Below, piece by piece: positions 25,575 through 36,601 of a stretch of DNA of 64,000 bases. Made by a program: the position numbers and the translations under genes. Within the stretch, counting starts at the first letter, position 1; each line of letters starts with the position of its first letter. This DNA is from Stutzerimonas degradans (lineage in GTDB: Bacteria > Pseudomonadota > Gammaproteobacteria > Pseudomonadales > Pseudomonadaceae), in assembly GCF_024448505.1 (NCBI RefSeq), contig NZ_JAMOHV010000004.1, positions 62,001 to 126,000 on the forward strand. The letters run 5' to 3'. Below the pieces are notes generated by a model. That model was not told the origin of the DNA, did no database searches, and saw only the letters and a list, made by a program, of their open reading frames with translations.

Positions 25575-26856
25575 GGAAGAACTCCAGCATCTGCGCGGTG
25601 TTGACGCGGTAGTTGAGGTTGCCGCAGTGCCCACCGCGCGGGTACAGCGTCAGCCGCTCGCCGAAGGTGCGCCGCAGAAAGCCGATGTCGCCGGGGCCGA
25701 GGATCAGATCATCGGCGTTGTGCATCACGGCAATCTTGTCGGCGCTGCGCAGGTAGTCCTCGAGCGCGTAGAGGCTCACCTGCTCGATCATCTGGGTGAG
25801 GCTGCCGCCGTCGTACTGCGCGCGCCACATGGGAATCAGCTGTTCGACGATGTAGCAGTCGAAGTCGCATAGCAGCGCGCGCTTGAGGAACGGTTCCAGG
25901 CTGGTGCCTTCGTCGATCGGGTAGTCGGGCGGAGTGATCAGTCCGCGACGGTTGATCAGGTCCGAGGTAAAGGCGATGTCCGCCGCGGAGAAGCGGAACA
26001 CCGTGCCGATCAGCATCGCCATCTGCTCGTCGCTGAGCCGCAGCGGCGACTGCTGGAAGTCGTAGAGCATGGCTTCGTCGAGGTCGATGTAGCCCTTGTG
26101 GCGGTAGTAGCGGGTCAGCTTGTCCAGCACGACCTCGTAGAACGTGGTGTTGTTGTCTATGCCTTCGACCCGGGTTTGCACCAGCTTGTCCAGGTTGCTG
26201 ATCGAGGTATAGAGGTTGACCGGCGGGTTGAGCAGCAGCACGCGCTTGAAGCCGAAACTCTGTCGCGTCTCGTCGAGCTGGCTGACGAAGGCCGCATGCA
26301 GCGCGCCCAGGCTGTAGCCGAGCAGGTGGAACTCGGTCACCGGCAGTTTGCGCTGCTGCGCACGCACGGCCTGCATGACCCGGTAGAGATCCTTGGCGTC
26401 GTCCTGGCTCAGGCCCGGTGTCGCATAGCGCGAGGCAGCGGCCATGAAGTCGTAACTGGTGGGCGAGGAGAGCTGCACAACATGGAAGCCGGCGCCGTAG
26501 AACAACTGCTTGAGCGCCTCGGTCTTGCCGTTGGCGTAGTGCGCGCCCGTGCCGGAGATGATGAAGATCAGGGGCGCCGGTCCGGCCTGACGTGCGAGCC
26601 GGTAGCCCAGGCGTTTGACCGGCCAGAAATTGTCCGGCAGCGTGAATTCGCGCTCCGGGCGCAGGCGCAGGCTGTAGTCGTCCTGATCGATCTCGTCGTC
26701 GGCCGGCACCGCCGGGCGCAGTTCGAGCGGGGTCGTGGCGATGGTCGCCTCGAACGGATTGTCCAGCGGAAAGCCATATTCGGCGGCACCGAGGTCGGCG
26801 GCCTGCACTGGCAGTACGCAGGCGACCAGCAGGGCGATGAGCGGCAGCAGCGGCAT
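25567..26856 (-). CDS. Exported alpha/beta hydrolase-fold protein
   Basis: The ATG at 26856 gives 429 residues, preceded by GGAG at 7-base spacing. The frame stays open another 62 codons upstream, but those residues are arginine-rich and unlike protein. A signal peptide (MPLLPLIALLVACVLPVQAA) is followed by a hydrolase domain. It has the strand APLIFIISGTGAHYANGK, the nucleophile elbow GYSLG at 180-184 with Ser182, and a late His in YPRGGHCGNL. It overlaps mlaA by 8 bases, so coupling with phospholipid transport is likely. A periplasmic lipase or esterase role is an inference. Confidence 0.8.
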   Translation of the reverse strand: MPLLPLIALLVACVLPVQAADLGAAEYGFPLDNPFEATIATTPLELRPAVPADDEIDQDDYSLRLRPEREFTLPDNFWPVKRLGYRLARQAGPAPLIFIISGTGAHYANGKTEALKQLFYGAGFHVVQLSSPTSYDFMAAASRYATPGLSQDDAKDLYRVMQAVRAQQRKLPVTEFHLLGYSLGALHAAFVSQLDETRQSFGFKRVLLLNPPVNLYTSISNLDKLVQTRVEGIDNNTTFYEVVLDKLTRYYRHKGYIDLDEAMLYDFQQSPLRLSDEQMAMLIGTVFRFSAADIAFTSDLINRRGLITPPDYPIDEGTSLEPFLKRALLCDFDCYIVEQLIPMWRAQYDGGSLTQMIEQVSLYALEDYLRSADKIAVMHNADDLILGPGDIGFLRRTFGERLTLYPRGGHCGNLNYRVNTAQMLEFFRG

Positions 26857-27324
26857 GCGAATTCTCCATAAAGCGACCTGCGCGGCGGCAGTCATGCGGG
26901 GTCGAGCCGTGCAGCCCTTCCTGTGCGACGTTCCGGCGTTTCGTCGTCGCCGGTGCGGGCCTGGCTCAGACACGCAGCCCCGCGATTGGTTTGATCTGCG
27001 TCGCTCGACATCGTTTCGCCGGTAGCAGCAGAACGGCGCCACCGGGCCTTTTTCGGCGCATCGCAGCTACCTAGAACGTATACGCCTTTAGGCGACATGG
27101 CGTGCCGAAGAATGATTTTGGTCATGTTAAGCAAGTGCCGTTCCGGAACGCTGTGAGCCCCGCGAAATAAGGCCTGCAGGATGTTTCAAGATGTTTGGCT
27201 GGCTCTAGATCGCTGCTTTGCGCCGCTCGAAGTCAGACCAAAGTCGGGTGGAATTCAGCCGATCCGGCCCTAAAGTAGCCACCCTGTCCTCATTGGGGGG
27301 CAAATGATCGTGGAGACAGTTGCA
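26857..27324. other. 468-base region between the hydrolase and the actP operon
   Basis: No gene is certain. A complement frame (26892-27134) could encode about 77 residues starting MTKIILRHAMSPKGVYVLGS, but the C-terminal half looks random and no ribosome binding site is clear. Two palindromes are visible: CGTATACG at 27077-27084 and CGTTCCGGAACG at 27139-27150. The region must contain the promoter for the acetate operon, and these dyads are candidate regulator sites. Confidence 0.5.
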
Positions 27325-27642
27325 ATGCACAATAACGACAATGCTTACCAGCAGATCTATAACAACCCCCGCTTTCAGGAGCTGGTCGCCAAGCGTGGCC
27401 GTTTTGCCTGGATGCTTTCGATCATCATGCTGGCAGCCTATTTTGCCTTCATTCTGGTGATCGCTTTCGAACCCCATCTGCTGGGCGTCAAGCTCAGTGC
27501 GCAAACCGTTACCACCTGGGGAATTCCTGCCGGCCTGGGCCTGATCTTCCTGGCCATCGGCCTGACGGGAGTCTACGTGCAGCGCGCCAACGGCGAGTTC
27601 GACCGTATCAACCAGGAAATCCTCAACGAGGCCCAAAAATAA
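27325..27642 (+). CDS. DUF485 (YjcH) inner-membrane protein
   Basis: From the ATG at 27325 the protein has 105 residues, with GGAGAC 8 bases upstream. An ATG at 27304 would add 7 residues and lacks a good site. The family start [20 protein letters not shown] is present, with two membrane segments at about 30-50 and 65-85. DUF485 proteins accompany ActP-type solute symporters and are thought to be small subunits or assembly partners. Its TAA shares one base with the actP ATG (TAATG). Confidence 0.9.
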   Translation: MHNNDNAYQQIYNNPRFQELVAKRGRFAWMLSIIMLAAYFAFILVIAFEPHLLGVKLSAQTVTTWGIPAGLGLIFLAIGLTGVYVQRANGEFDRINQEILNEAQK

Positions 27643-29300
27643 TGATCGCTCGTTTGCTGTCTGCTGCCGCACTACTGGCAGCCTCCCCGATGCTGCTGGC
27701 GGGAGAAGCCCTTACCGGCGAAGTCCAGAAGCAGGCGACCAACTGGACCGCCATCATCATGTTCGTGGTGTTCATCGCCTTCACGATGGGTATCACCAAG
27801 TGGGCGGCCAAGCGCAACACCTCCACGTCCGATTACTACACCGCCGGCGGCAGCATCACCGGCTTCCAGAACGGCTTGGCGATTGCCGGTGACTACATGT
27901 CCGCGGCGTCGTTCCTGGGTATTTCCGCTCTGGTGTTCACCAGTGGCTATGACGGCCTGATCTACTCCATTGGCTTCCTGGTCGGCTGGCCGCTGATCCT
28001 GTTCCTGATGGCCGAGCGCCTGCGCAACCTGGGCAAGTTCACCTTCTCCGACGTTGCTTCGTACCGTCTGGGCCAGACACAGATCCGCATTCTTTCGGCG
28101 CTGGGCTCGTTGACCGTGGTGGCCTTCTATCTGATCGCGCAGATGGTCGGTGCCGGCAAGCTGATCCAGCTGCTGTTCGGCCTGGACTACTACGTCGCCG
28201 TGATCATGGTCGGTGTGCTGATGGTCTGCTACGTGCTGTTTGGCGGCATGCTGGCGACCACCTGGGTACAGATCATCAAGGCGGTGCTGCTGCTTTCGGG
28301 CGCCAGCTTCATGGCCATCATGGTAATGAAGCACGTGGGCTTCGACTTCGGCACCCTGTTCTCCGAAGCCGTGAAGATCCACACCAAGGGCGAAGCCATC
28401 ATGAGCCCGGGCGGTTTGGTAACCGATCCGGTTTCGGCGATCTCCCTGGGCCTGGCGCTGATGTTCGGTACCGCTGGCCTGCCGCACATCCTGATGCGCT
28501 TCTTCACCGTCTCCGACGCCAAGGAAGCCCGCAAGAGCGTGTTCTACGCCACCGGCTTCATCGGCTACTTCTACATCCTGACCTTCATCATCGGTTTCGG
28601 CGCGATCCTGCTGGTCAGCACCAACCCGGAATACAAGGACGCCACTGGCGCCATCATCGGCGGCACCAACATGGTGGCCGTGCACCTGGCCAACGCGGTC
28701 GGCGGTAACCTGTTCCTCGGCTTCATCTCCGCTGTGGCCTTCGCCACCATCCTGGCGGTGGTTGCCGGCCTGACCCTGGCAGGTGCTTCGGCCGTGTCTC
28801 ACGACCTGTACGCCTGCGTGATCAAGAAGGGCAAGGCCAAGGAAGAGGACGAGATGAAGGTGACCAAGCGCACCACCCTGGCTCTGGGTGTGGTCGCGAT
28901 CATCCTCGGTATCGCCTTCGAGAAGCAGAACATCGCCTTCATGGTGGGTCTGGCGTTCTCCATCGCTGCCAGCTGCAACTTCCCGGTGCTGTTCCTCTCC
29001 ATGTACTGGAAGAACCTGACCACTCGCGGCGCGCTGATCGGTGGTGCGATGGGTCTGTTCACCGCGCTGGTGCTGACCATCCTCAGCCCGACTGTGTGGG
29101 TGCAGGTACTGGGCAACGCCGAGGCGATCTTCCCGTACTCCTACCCGGCGCTGTTCTCGGTAGCTGTCGCCTTCGCCGGTATCTGGTTCTTCTCGATCAC
29201 CGACAAGTCGAAGATGGCCAGCGACGAGCGTGCGCGCTTCTTCCCGCAGTTCGTGCGTTCGCAGACCGGTCTGGGTGCAACGGGTGCCGTTGCTCACTGA
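27642..29300 (+). CDS. actP: ActP, acetate/monocarboxylate:cation symporter
   Basis: The 552-residue protein belongs to the sodium:solute symporter family and has about 13-14 hydrophobic segments. It has an N-terminal signal-like stretch ([19 protein letters not shown]), then [20 protein letters not shown] and [20 protein letters not shown], typical of ActP. It imports acetate and related short acids. It is translationally coupled to the DUF485 gene. The same pair occurs in P. aeruginosa, where acetate-responsive two-component regulation (CrbSR/MxtR-ErdR type) is known. That link is inferred here. Confidence 0.94.
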   Translation: MIARLLSAAALLAASPMLLAGEALTGEVQKQATNWTAIIMFVVFIAFTMGITKWAAKRNTSTSDYYTAGGSITGFQNGLAIAGDYMSAASFLGISALVFTSGYDGLIYSIGFLVGWPLILFLMAERLRNLGKFTFSDVASYRLGQTQIRILSALGSLTVVAFYLIAQMVGAGKLIQLLFGLDYYVAVIMVGVLMVCYVLFGGMLATTWVQIIKAVLLLSGASFMAIMVMKHVGFDFGTLFSEAVKIHTKGEAIMSPGGLVTDPVSAISLGLALMFGTAGLPHILMRFFTVSDAKEARKSVFYATGFIGYFYILTFIIGFGAILLVSTNPEYKDATGAIIGGTNMVAVHLANAVGGNLFLGFISAVAFATILAVVAGLTLAGASAVSHDLYACVIKKGKAKEEDEMKVTKRTTLALGVVAIILGIAFEKQNIAFMVGLAFSIAASCNFPVLFLSMYWKNLTTRGALIGGAMGLFTALVLTILSPTVWVQVLGNAEAIFPYSYPALFSVAVAFAGIWFFSITDKSKMASDERARFFPQFVRSQTGLGATGAVAH

Positions 29301-29316
29301 CAATCGTCCGTGATGT

Positions 29317-29347
29317 AAAAAAAGGCAGCCTTCGGGCTGCCTTTTTC
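29317..29347 (+). terminator. Rho-independent terminator of the actP operon
   Basis: AAAGGCAGCC-TTCG-GGCTGCCTTTTT has 10-base arms, a stable UUCG loop, an A-run before and a T-run after. Confidence 0.93.
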
Positions 29348-29505
29348 ATGCCCGCCGGAAATTGGCCCGGATGTTCTCTTCGCACGCCGCGCCAGCGATC
29401 CGCATGACGGTTTGCCCAGGTCATTCAGCGCCCTGATGGATGCCGGGCGGCCGGATGCCTTTCGCTAGACTCGCTGCCATTGAACCGGACAACGAGGGCT
29501 GCACG

Positions 29506-30315
29506 ATGAATCAGAACCGCATGATGGTTACCGGAGCGGGCTCCGGGCTGGGCCGCGAGATCGCCCTGCGCTGGGCGCGCGACGGCTGGCGCCTGGCGCT
29601 TTCCGACGTCAACGAGGCGGGGCTGGCGCAGACCCTGGAAATGGTTCGCGCCGCTGGCGGCGATGGCTTCGTCCAGCGTTGCGATGTGCGCGACTACAGC
29701 CAGCTGATCGCCTTCGCCCAGGCCTGCGAAGACAAGCTCGGCGGCATCGACATCGTGGTGAACAACGCCGGCGTGGCGTCGGGAGGCTTCTTCAGCGAGT
29801 TGTCGCTGGAAGATTGGGACTGGCAGATCGCGATCAACCTGATGGGCGTGGTCAAGGGTTGCAAGGCGTTCCTGCCGCTCCTGCAGAAGAGCCGCGGCAA
29901 GCTCATCAATATCGCCTCGATGGCCGCGCTCATGCAGGCGCCGGGCATGAGCAATTACAACGTCGCCAAGGCCGGTGTGGTGGCGCTGTCGGAAAGTTTG
30001 CTGGTGGAACTGCGTCAGCAGGAGATCGGCGTACACGTGGTGTGCCCGTCGTTCTTCCAGACCAATCTGCTGGACTCCTATCGCGGCCCGACGCCGCACA
30101 TGAAGGCGCAGATCGGCAAGCTGCTGGAAGCCTCGCCGATCACCGCGGCGGATATCGCCGACTACATCCATCAGCGGGTGGCCGCAGGCGAATTCATGAT
30201 TCTGCCGCACGAGGAAGGGCGTATCGCCTGGCGGATCAAGCAGCAGAATCCGCAGGCGATCTACGACGAAATGGCCGCCTTGGCCGAGAAGAAGCGCAGC
30301 AAGGTCGGAAGCTGA
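29506..30315 (+). CDS. Short-chain dehydrogenase/reductase
   Basis: From the ATG at 29506 the protein has 269 residues. The upstream in-frame ATG at 29440 adds 22 residues before the Rossmann start and is unlikely. The cofactor motif TGAGSGLG is at 9-16, NNAG at 86-89, and the catalytic triad is Ser138, Tyr151 and Lys155 (YNVAK). The substrate is not evident. The C-terminal extension (about 240-269) is Lys/Ala-rich. The MFS gene follows on the same strand about 66 bases later. Confidence 0.88.
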   Translation: MNQNRMMVTGAGSGLGREIALRWARDGWRLALSDVNEAGLAQTLEMVRAAGGDGFVQRCDVRDYSQLIAFAQACEDKLGGIDIVVNNAGVASGGFFSELSLEDWDWQIAINLMGVVKGCKAFLPLLQKSRGKLINIASMAALMQAPGMSNYNVAKAGVVALSESLLVELRQQEIGVHVVCPSFFQTNLLDSYRGPTPHMKAQIGKLLEASPITAADIADYIHQRVAAGEFMILPHEEGRIAWRIKQQNPQAIYDEMAALAEKKRSKVGS

Positions 30316-30381
30316 CCGATCGGTTCAATAGGCTTGTCGTCGCCCGGGGCTGGGAGTAGGGTTGCCTCCCCGGCGCCTGCC

Positions 30382-31551
30382 ATGACTGTTGGATTCGCTG
30401 TGAACAGACCCTCCCGCTGGGTGCTGATGGCCGCGCTGCTGCTGGCGGCCGTCAACCTGCGCCCTGGTATCACCTCCTTCGCGCCCCTGATCGAACAGAT
30501 CGCCATCGAACTCGGCCTCAGCCGCAGCACCATCAGCCTGACCACCGCGCTGCCGGTGCTGCTGATGGGCTTGCTGGCGCCGCTGGCGCCACGACTGGCG
30601 CTGCGCTTTGGCCTGGAGCGCAGCATCGGCCTGTGCCTCGGGTTGATCGCGGTAGCCTTGCTGCTACGCCTGTTCGGCGAGCAGGCCTCGCTGCTGATTC
30701 TCACCGCCGCGCTGGTCGGCGCCGGCATCGCGGTGGCGGGGCCGCTGCTGTCGGGCTTCATCAAGCGCTACTTCCTCGAACGGATCGGCCAGGCTGCCGC
30801 CTGGTATTCGCTGGCCATGGCCGTGGGTGGCACGCTGGGTGCGGTGGTCACCGCGCCGGCGAGCGAGCTGTTCGGTCAGCAGTGGACCTGGGGCCTGGCG
30901 CTGTGGGCCTTGCCGGCATTCGCCGCGCTGGCGCTGTGGTGGCGCCTGCCGAACCAGCCGGATGCGGTACCAGAGCAGCGTGCCGGGCTGCCCTGGCGCG
31001 TGCCGCGGGCTTGGTTGATCAGCCTGTACTTCGCGCTGCAGGCGGGACTGTTCTACGCGCTGGCGACCTGGCTGGTGGCGCGCTATCACGAAGTGGGCTT
31101 CAGCATGTTGCACAGCAACGGCTTCTTCAGCGCGTTCATGATGATCGGCTTGCCGAGCTCCTTTATCGCGCCCTGGCTGGCGCAGCGCTTTGGTCAGCGG
31201 CACCTGCTGATGTGTGGCTCGGGCGTGCTGGCGACGCTCTGCCTGAGTGCCATCGCGCTGGTGCCGCAGTGGCAGCCGCTGCTGGTCTGCATGCTGCTGG
31301 GCGTGGTGCTCAATGCGAGCTTCTCGCTGGCGCTGGTGCTGCCCATGTATGAAGCGAGCACGCCGCTGGCGGTCAGCCGACTGACGGCGATGATGCTCTG
31401 CACCGGCTACAGTCTGGCCTGCCTGACCCCGGTGCTGGCCGGGCTGGGACGCGATCTGTCCGGTGACTATCGTCTGCCGTTCCTGGTGCTGGCGGGCATG
31501 GCGGCCATCATGGCGGTGCTGGCCACGCGGCTCAAGCCGCGCCAGTCCTAG
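30382..31551 (+). CDS. CynX/NimT-type major facilitator transporter
   Basis: From the ATG at 30382 the protein has 389 residues with about 12 membrane segments. The CynX/NimT start AAVNLRPGITSFAPLIEQI is clear. The substrate cannot be told from the sequence: family members move cyanate, 2-nitroimidazole or unknown anions. An ATG at 30382, a GTG shortly after it and an earlier frame at 30334 are all possible starts. The ATG at 30382 leaves a short cytoplasmic tail before the first helix. Confidence 0.85.
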   Translation: MTVGFAVNRPSRWVLMAALLLAAVNLRPGITSFAPLIEQIAIELGLSRSTISLTTALPVLLMGLLAPLAPRLALRFGLERSIGLCLGLIAVALLLRLFGEQASLLILTAALVGAGIAVAGPLLSGFIKRYFLERIGQAAAWYSLAMAVGGTLGAVVTAPASELFGQQWTWGLALWALPAFAALALWWRLPNQPDAVPEQRAGLPWRVPRAWLISLYFALQAGLFYALATWLVARYHEVGFSMLHSNGFFSAFMMIGLPSSFIAPWLAQRFGQRHLLMCGSGVLATLCLSAIALVPQWQPLLVCMLLGVVLNASFSLALVLPMYEASTPLAVSRLTAMMLCTGYSLACLTPVLAGLGRDLSGDYRLPFLVLAGMAAIMAVLATRLKPRQS

Positions 31552-31687
31552 CAGGCGGCTCGCGCGGGCTGCGTCTGGCGTGGGCGTTGTGGCACGGTTC
31601 GAACTCGCGACACGACGCGGATGACCGTCCCGCCACGCTGTGCTAGAAAGCTCGCCTTTTCCTGGCCTGCCGCACCGGAGTAACCGC

Positions 31688-32116
31688 GTGGAGTCCGAAT
31701 CCATCGTCTATGGCTGCATCCGTGACTGGCCTTCGGCCGACCCGGAGCAATGCCTGCGCCGCCGTGTCAGCAACCGCAAGGTGCTGCGCGCACTGCCGCA
31801 CGGCGAAGCCTGGCCGTTCATTGGTCGTGAGATGTTCTCCTACTGCAGCGAGGCGGAGCAGGGCCTGTATCAGACCCAGGTGATTCACTTCGGCGCCAGC
31901 TACCGCGCCGTGGAGTACGAGTGGGCGCTGTGGGTCGAGCACTTCGAGGCACTGCTCCGGCAGCTTTACTGGAGCAGCGCCGTGGTGCACCTGGAGACCG
32001 AGCTCGCCGGCGCGCACACCTTCCGCTGGGAAACCGAGACCGGCAGCCATAACCCGCAGCAGAGCGAACTGCGCCTGCGCTGTGCGTGGGAGCGCGAAAG
32101 CTCGCTATTCAGCTGA
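31688..32116 (+). CDS. Hypothetical protein, 142 residues
   Basis: A GTG at 31688 with GGAG 8 bases upstream gives MESESIVYGCIRDWPSADPE. I do not recognise the family. It is soluble, rich in Trp, Glu and His, with no signal peptide or membrane segment. The frame is open back to 31640, but the extra residues look like untranslated leader. It is convergent with the UPF0270 gene, with only 5 bases between the stops. Codon use is like that of its neighbours, so it is probably real. Confidence 0.65.
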   Translation: MESESIVYGCIRDWPSADPEQCLRRRVSNRKVLRALPHGEAWPFIGREMFSYCSEAEQGLYQTQVIHFGASYRAVEYEWALWVEHFEALLRQLYWSSAVVHLETELAGAHTFRWETETGSHNPQQSELRLRCAWERESSLFS

Positions 32117-32121
32117 GCGGC

Positions 32122-32349
32122 TCATTCGAGCCATTCCCGCGGGACCTCATGGCGCAGCGCCAGCTGGCATTGCTGGCTGTCGGCGTCGAACACGATCACC
32201 GCCTCGCCCTTGTCCAGCGCGCGTCGCACGCGGGCGACACGGGTTTCCAGCGGCGTCTCGTCACCGTTGTCGGTGCCGTCGCGGGTGACGAAATCCTCGA
32301 TCAGGCGGGTGAGGGTGTCTGCTTCGAGCAGGTCGTGGGGAATCAGCAT
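32122..32349 (-). CDS. UPF0270 (YheU-type) small protein
   Basis: The 75-residue protein starts MLIPHDLLEADTLTRLIEDF and ends LALRHEVPREWLE, matching the UPF0270/YheU family. Its function is unknown. It follows the hybrid sensor kinase after 11 bases and is probably in the same transcript. The frame is open further upstream into the kinase gene, but family length fixes the start at 32349. In P. aeruginosa the UPF0270 gene also lies beside this kinase. Confidence 0.88.
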   Translation of the reverse strand: MLIPHDLLEADTLTRLIEDFVTRDGTDNGDETPLETRVARVRRALDKGEAVIVFDADSQQCQLALRHEVPREWLE

Positions 32350-32360
32350 CGCGGATCCGA

Positions 32361-35129
<2,769 letters not shown>

Positions 35130-35323
35130 GGTCGGATTCCGGGAACGTGCAGCAGGAAAATGCTGGAAGGCGGCCAACGGAATGGGGGACTGCCGAACTG
35201 CCCCAGGCCCTGGCTCGGGCCTTCCATCATGCCGCGCGATTGCGGCGCTATCTTTGCCCAGGTGCCGCGTCGCGGCAACCCCGGCGGCACGGAAGCCGGT
35301 AGCCGGTCACGCACCGTCGTCGT

Positions 35324-36523
35324 TTATTGTCGGTGATCGTCGGCGTCACGGCCGACCAGCGAGTCCACCGCCGGCACGCGGGTGTCGTTCTCCATCTGTG
35401 CGTCGTGCTCCAGCTGGTGGCTGAAACGCTCCAGCGAATCCTGCGCGTGCTGGGCGTCGCTGGCGAACACCGGTGGGCTGAGCATGTAGCTGCACAGCAG
35501 TCGGCTCAGCGCGCTGAGGCTGTCGATATGGGTGCGTTCGTAGCCATGGGTGGCATCGCAACCGAATGCCAGCAGGGCGGTGCGGATATCGTGGCCGGCC
35601 TCGATCGCCGACTGCGCGTCGCTGTGGTAGTAGCGGAACAGGTCACGGCGGACCGGTATGTCCTGCTCACCGGCCAGGCGGAGCAGGTGACGCGACAGAT
35701 GGAAGTCGTAGGGGCCGCCAGAATCCTGCATGGCCACGGTGACCGCGTGCTCGCTGGATTCCTGGCCCTTGGCCGCCGGCGCGATGTCGATGCCGACGAA
35801 TTCGCTTACATCCCAGGGCAGCGCACCGGCGGCGCCGGAGCCGGTTTCCTCGGTGATGGTGAACAGCGGATGGCAGTCGATCGGCGGCTCCTGGCCGCTC
35901 TCGACGATGGCCTTGAGCGCGGCGAGCAGGGCGGCGACGCCGGCCTTGTCGTCCAAGTGACGGGCACTGATATAGCCGCTCTCGGTGAATTCGGGCATCG
36001 GGTCGAAGGCGACGAAATCGCCGATGTTGACCCCCAGCGCGCAGGTTTCGGCGCGGCTGTAGGTGTAGGCATCCAGGCGCAGCTCGACGTGGTCCCAGCT
36101 CACCGGTGCCTCATCCACCGCCGTGTTGAAGGCATGCCCGGACGCCAGCAATGGCAGCACGCTGCCGCGGATCACGCCGGTGTCGGTGAACACGCTGACG
36201 CGGCTGCCTTCGGCGAAGCGGCTCGACCAGCAGCCCACCGGGGCCAGACCGAGGCGTCCGCTGGGCTGGATCTCGCGGACAATCGCGCCGATGGTGTCGA
36301 GGTGCGCCGCCACCGCGCGGTCCGGGCTGTCGCGGCGACCCTTGAGCGTCGCGCGGATGGTGCCGCGGCGCGTCAGCTCGAAGGGAACGCTAAGCTCCTG
36401 CAGGCGTTCGGCGACGTAGCGCACGATGGTGTCGGTGAAGCCGGTGGGGCTGGGGATGGCGAGCATTTCCAGCAGCACGCGTTGCAGATAGTTGAGATCG
36501 GGTTCGGGTGTTCTTGCAGTCAT
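35324..36523 (-). CDS. M42-family peptidase of the osmoprotectant NAGGN cluster
   Basis: The 399-residue protein has the M42 core: AAHLDTIGAIV, the bridging HLDDKAGVAALL, and the catalytic TITEETGSGAAG. M42 enzymes are cobalt or zinc aminopeptidases. This subgroup occurs with the N-acetylglutaminylglutamine amide genes, but its exact step is not settled. It may turn over the dipeptide or trim a precursor. It is the third gene of the cluster, 78 bases after the synthetase, with a strong hairpin in that gap. Confidence 0.9.
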   Translation of the reverse strand: MTARTPEPDLNYLQRVLLEMLAIPSPTGFTDTIVRYVAERLQELSVPFELTRRGTIRATLKGRRDSPDRAVAAHLDTIGAIVREIQPSGRLGLAPVGCWSSRFAEGSRVSVFTDTGVIRGSVLPLLASGHAFNTAVDEAPVSWDHVELRLDAYTYSRAETCALGVNIGDFVAFDPMPEFTESGYISARHLDDKAGVAALLAALKAIVESGQEPPIDCHPLFTITEETGSGAAGALPWDVSEFVGIDIAPAAKGQESSEHAVTVAMQDSGGPYDFHLSRHLLRLAGEQDIPVRRDLFRYYHSDAQSAIEAGHDIRTALLAFGCDATHGYERTHIDSLSALSRLLCSYMLSPPVFASDAQHAQDSLERFSHQLEHDAQMENDTRVPAVDSLVGRDADDHRQ

Positions 36524-36561
36524 TGAATGCTCCCGTCGGGACCGCAGGCGGCCGGATGAAT

Positions 36562-36594
36562 GCCGGCCTCCGCACGCGAGGCGTGCGGGCCGGC
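36562..36594 (-). repeat. Strong hairpin between the NAGGN synthetase and the M42 peptidase genes
   Basis: GCCGGCC then CGCACGC pair with GCGTGCG then GGCCGGC across a GAG loop, giving a 14-base stem with a 2-base bulge (TC). No T-run follows in either direction. Inside an operon it may protect or attenuate the mRNA, or it may be a REP-like unit. Confidence 0.7.
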
Positions 36595-36601
36595 GCGGGA
36601 C

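Noticed and set aside
27672-29303. 543-residue complement frame opposite actP
   Set aside because: It is antisense to a strong membrane transporter gene; the product is His/Gln/Asp-rich and has no family match that I know.
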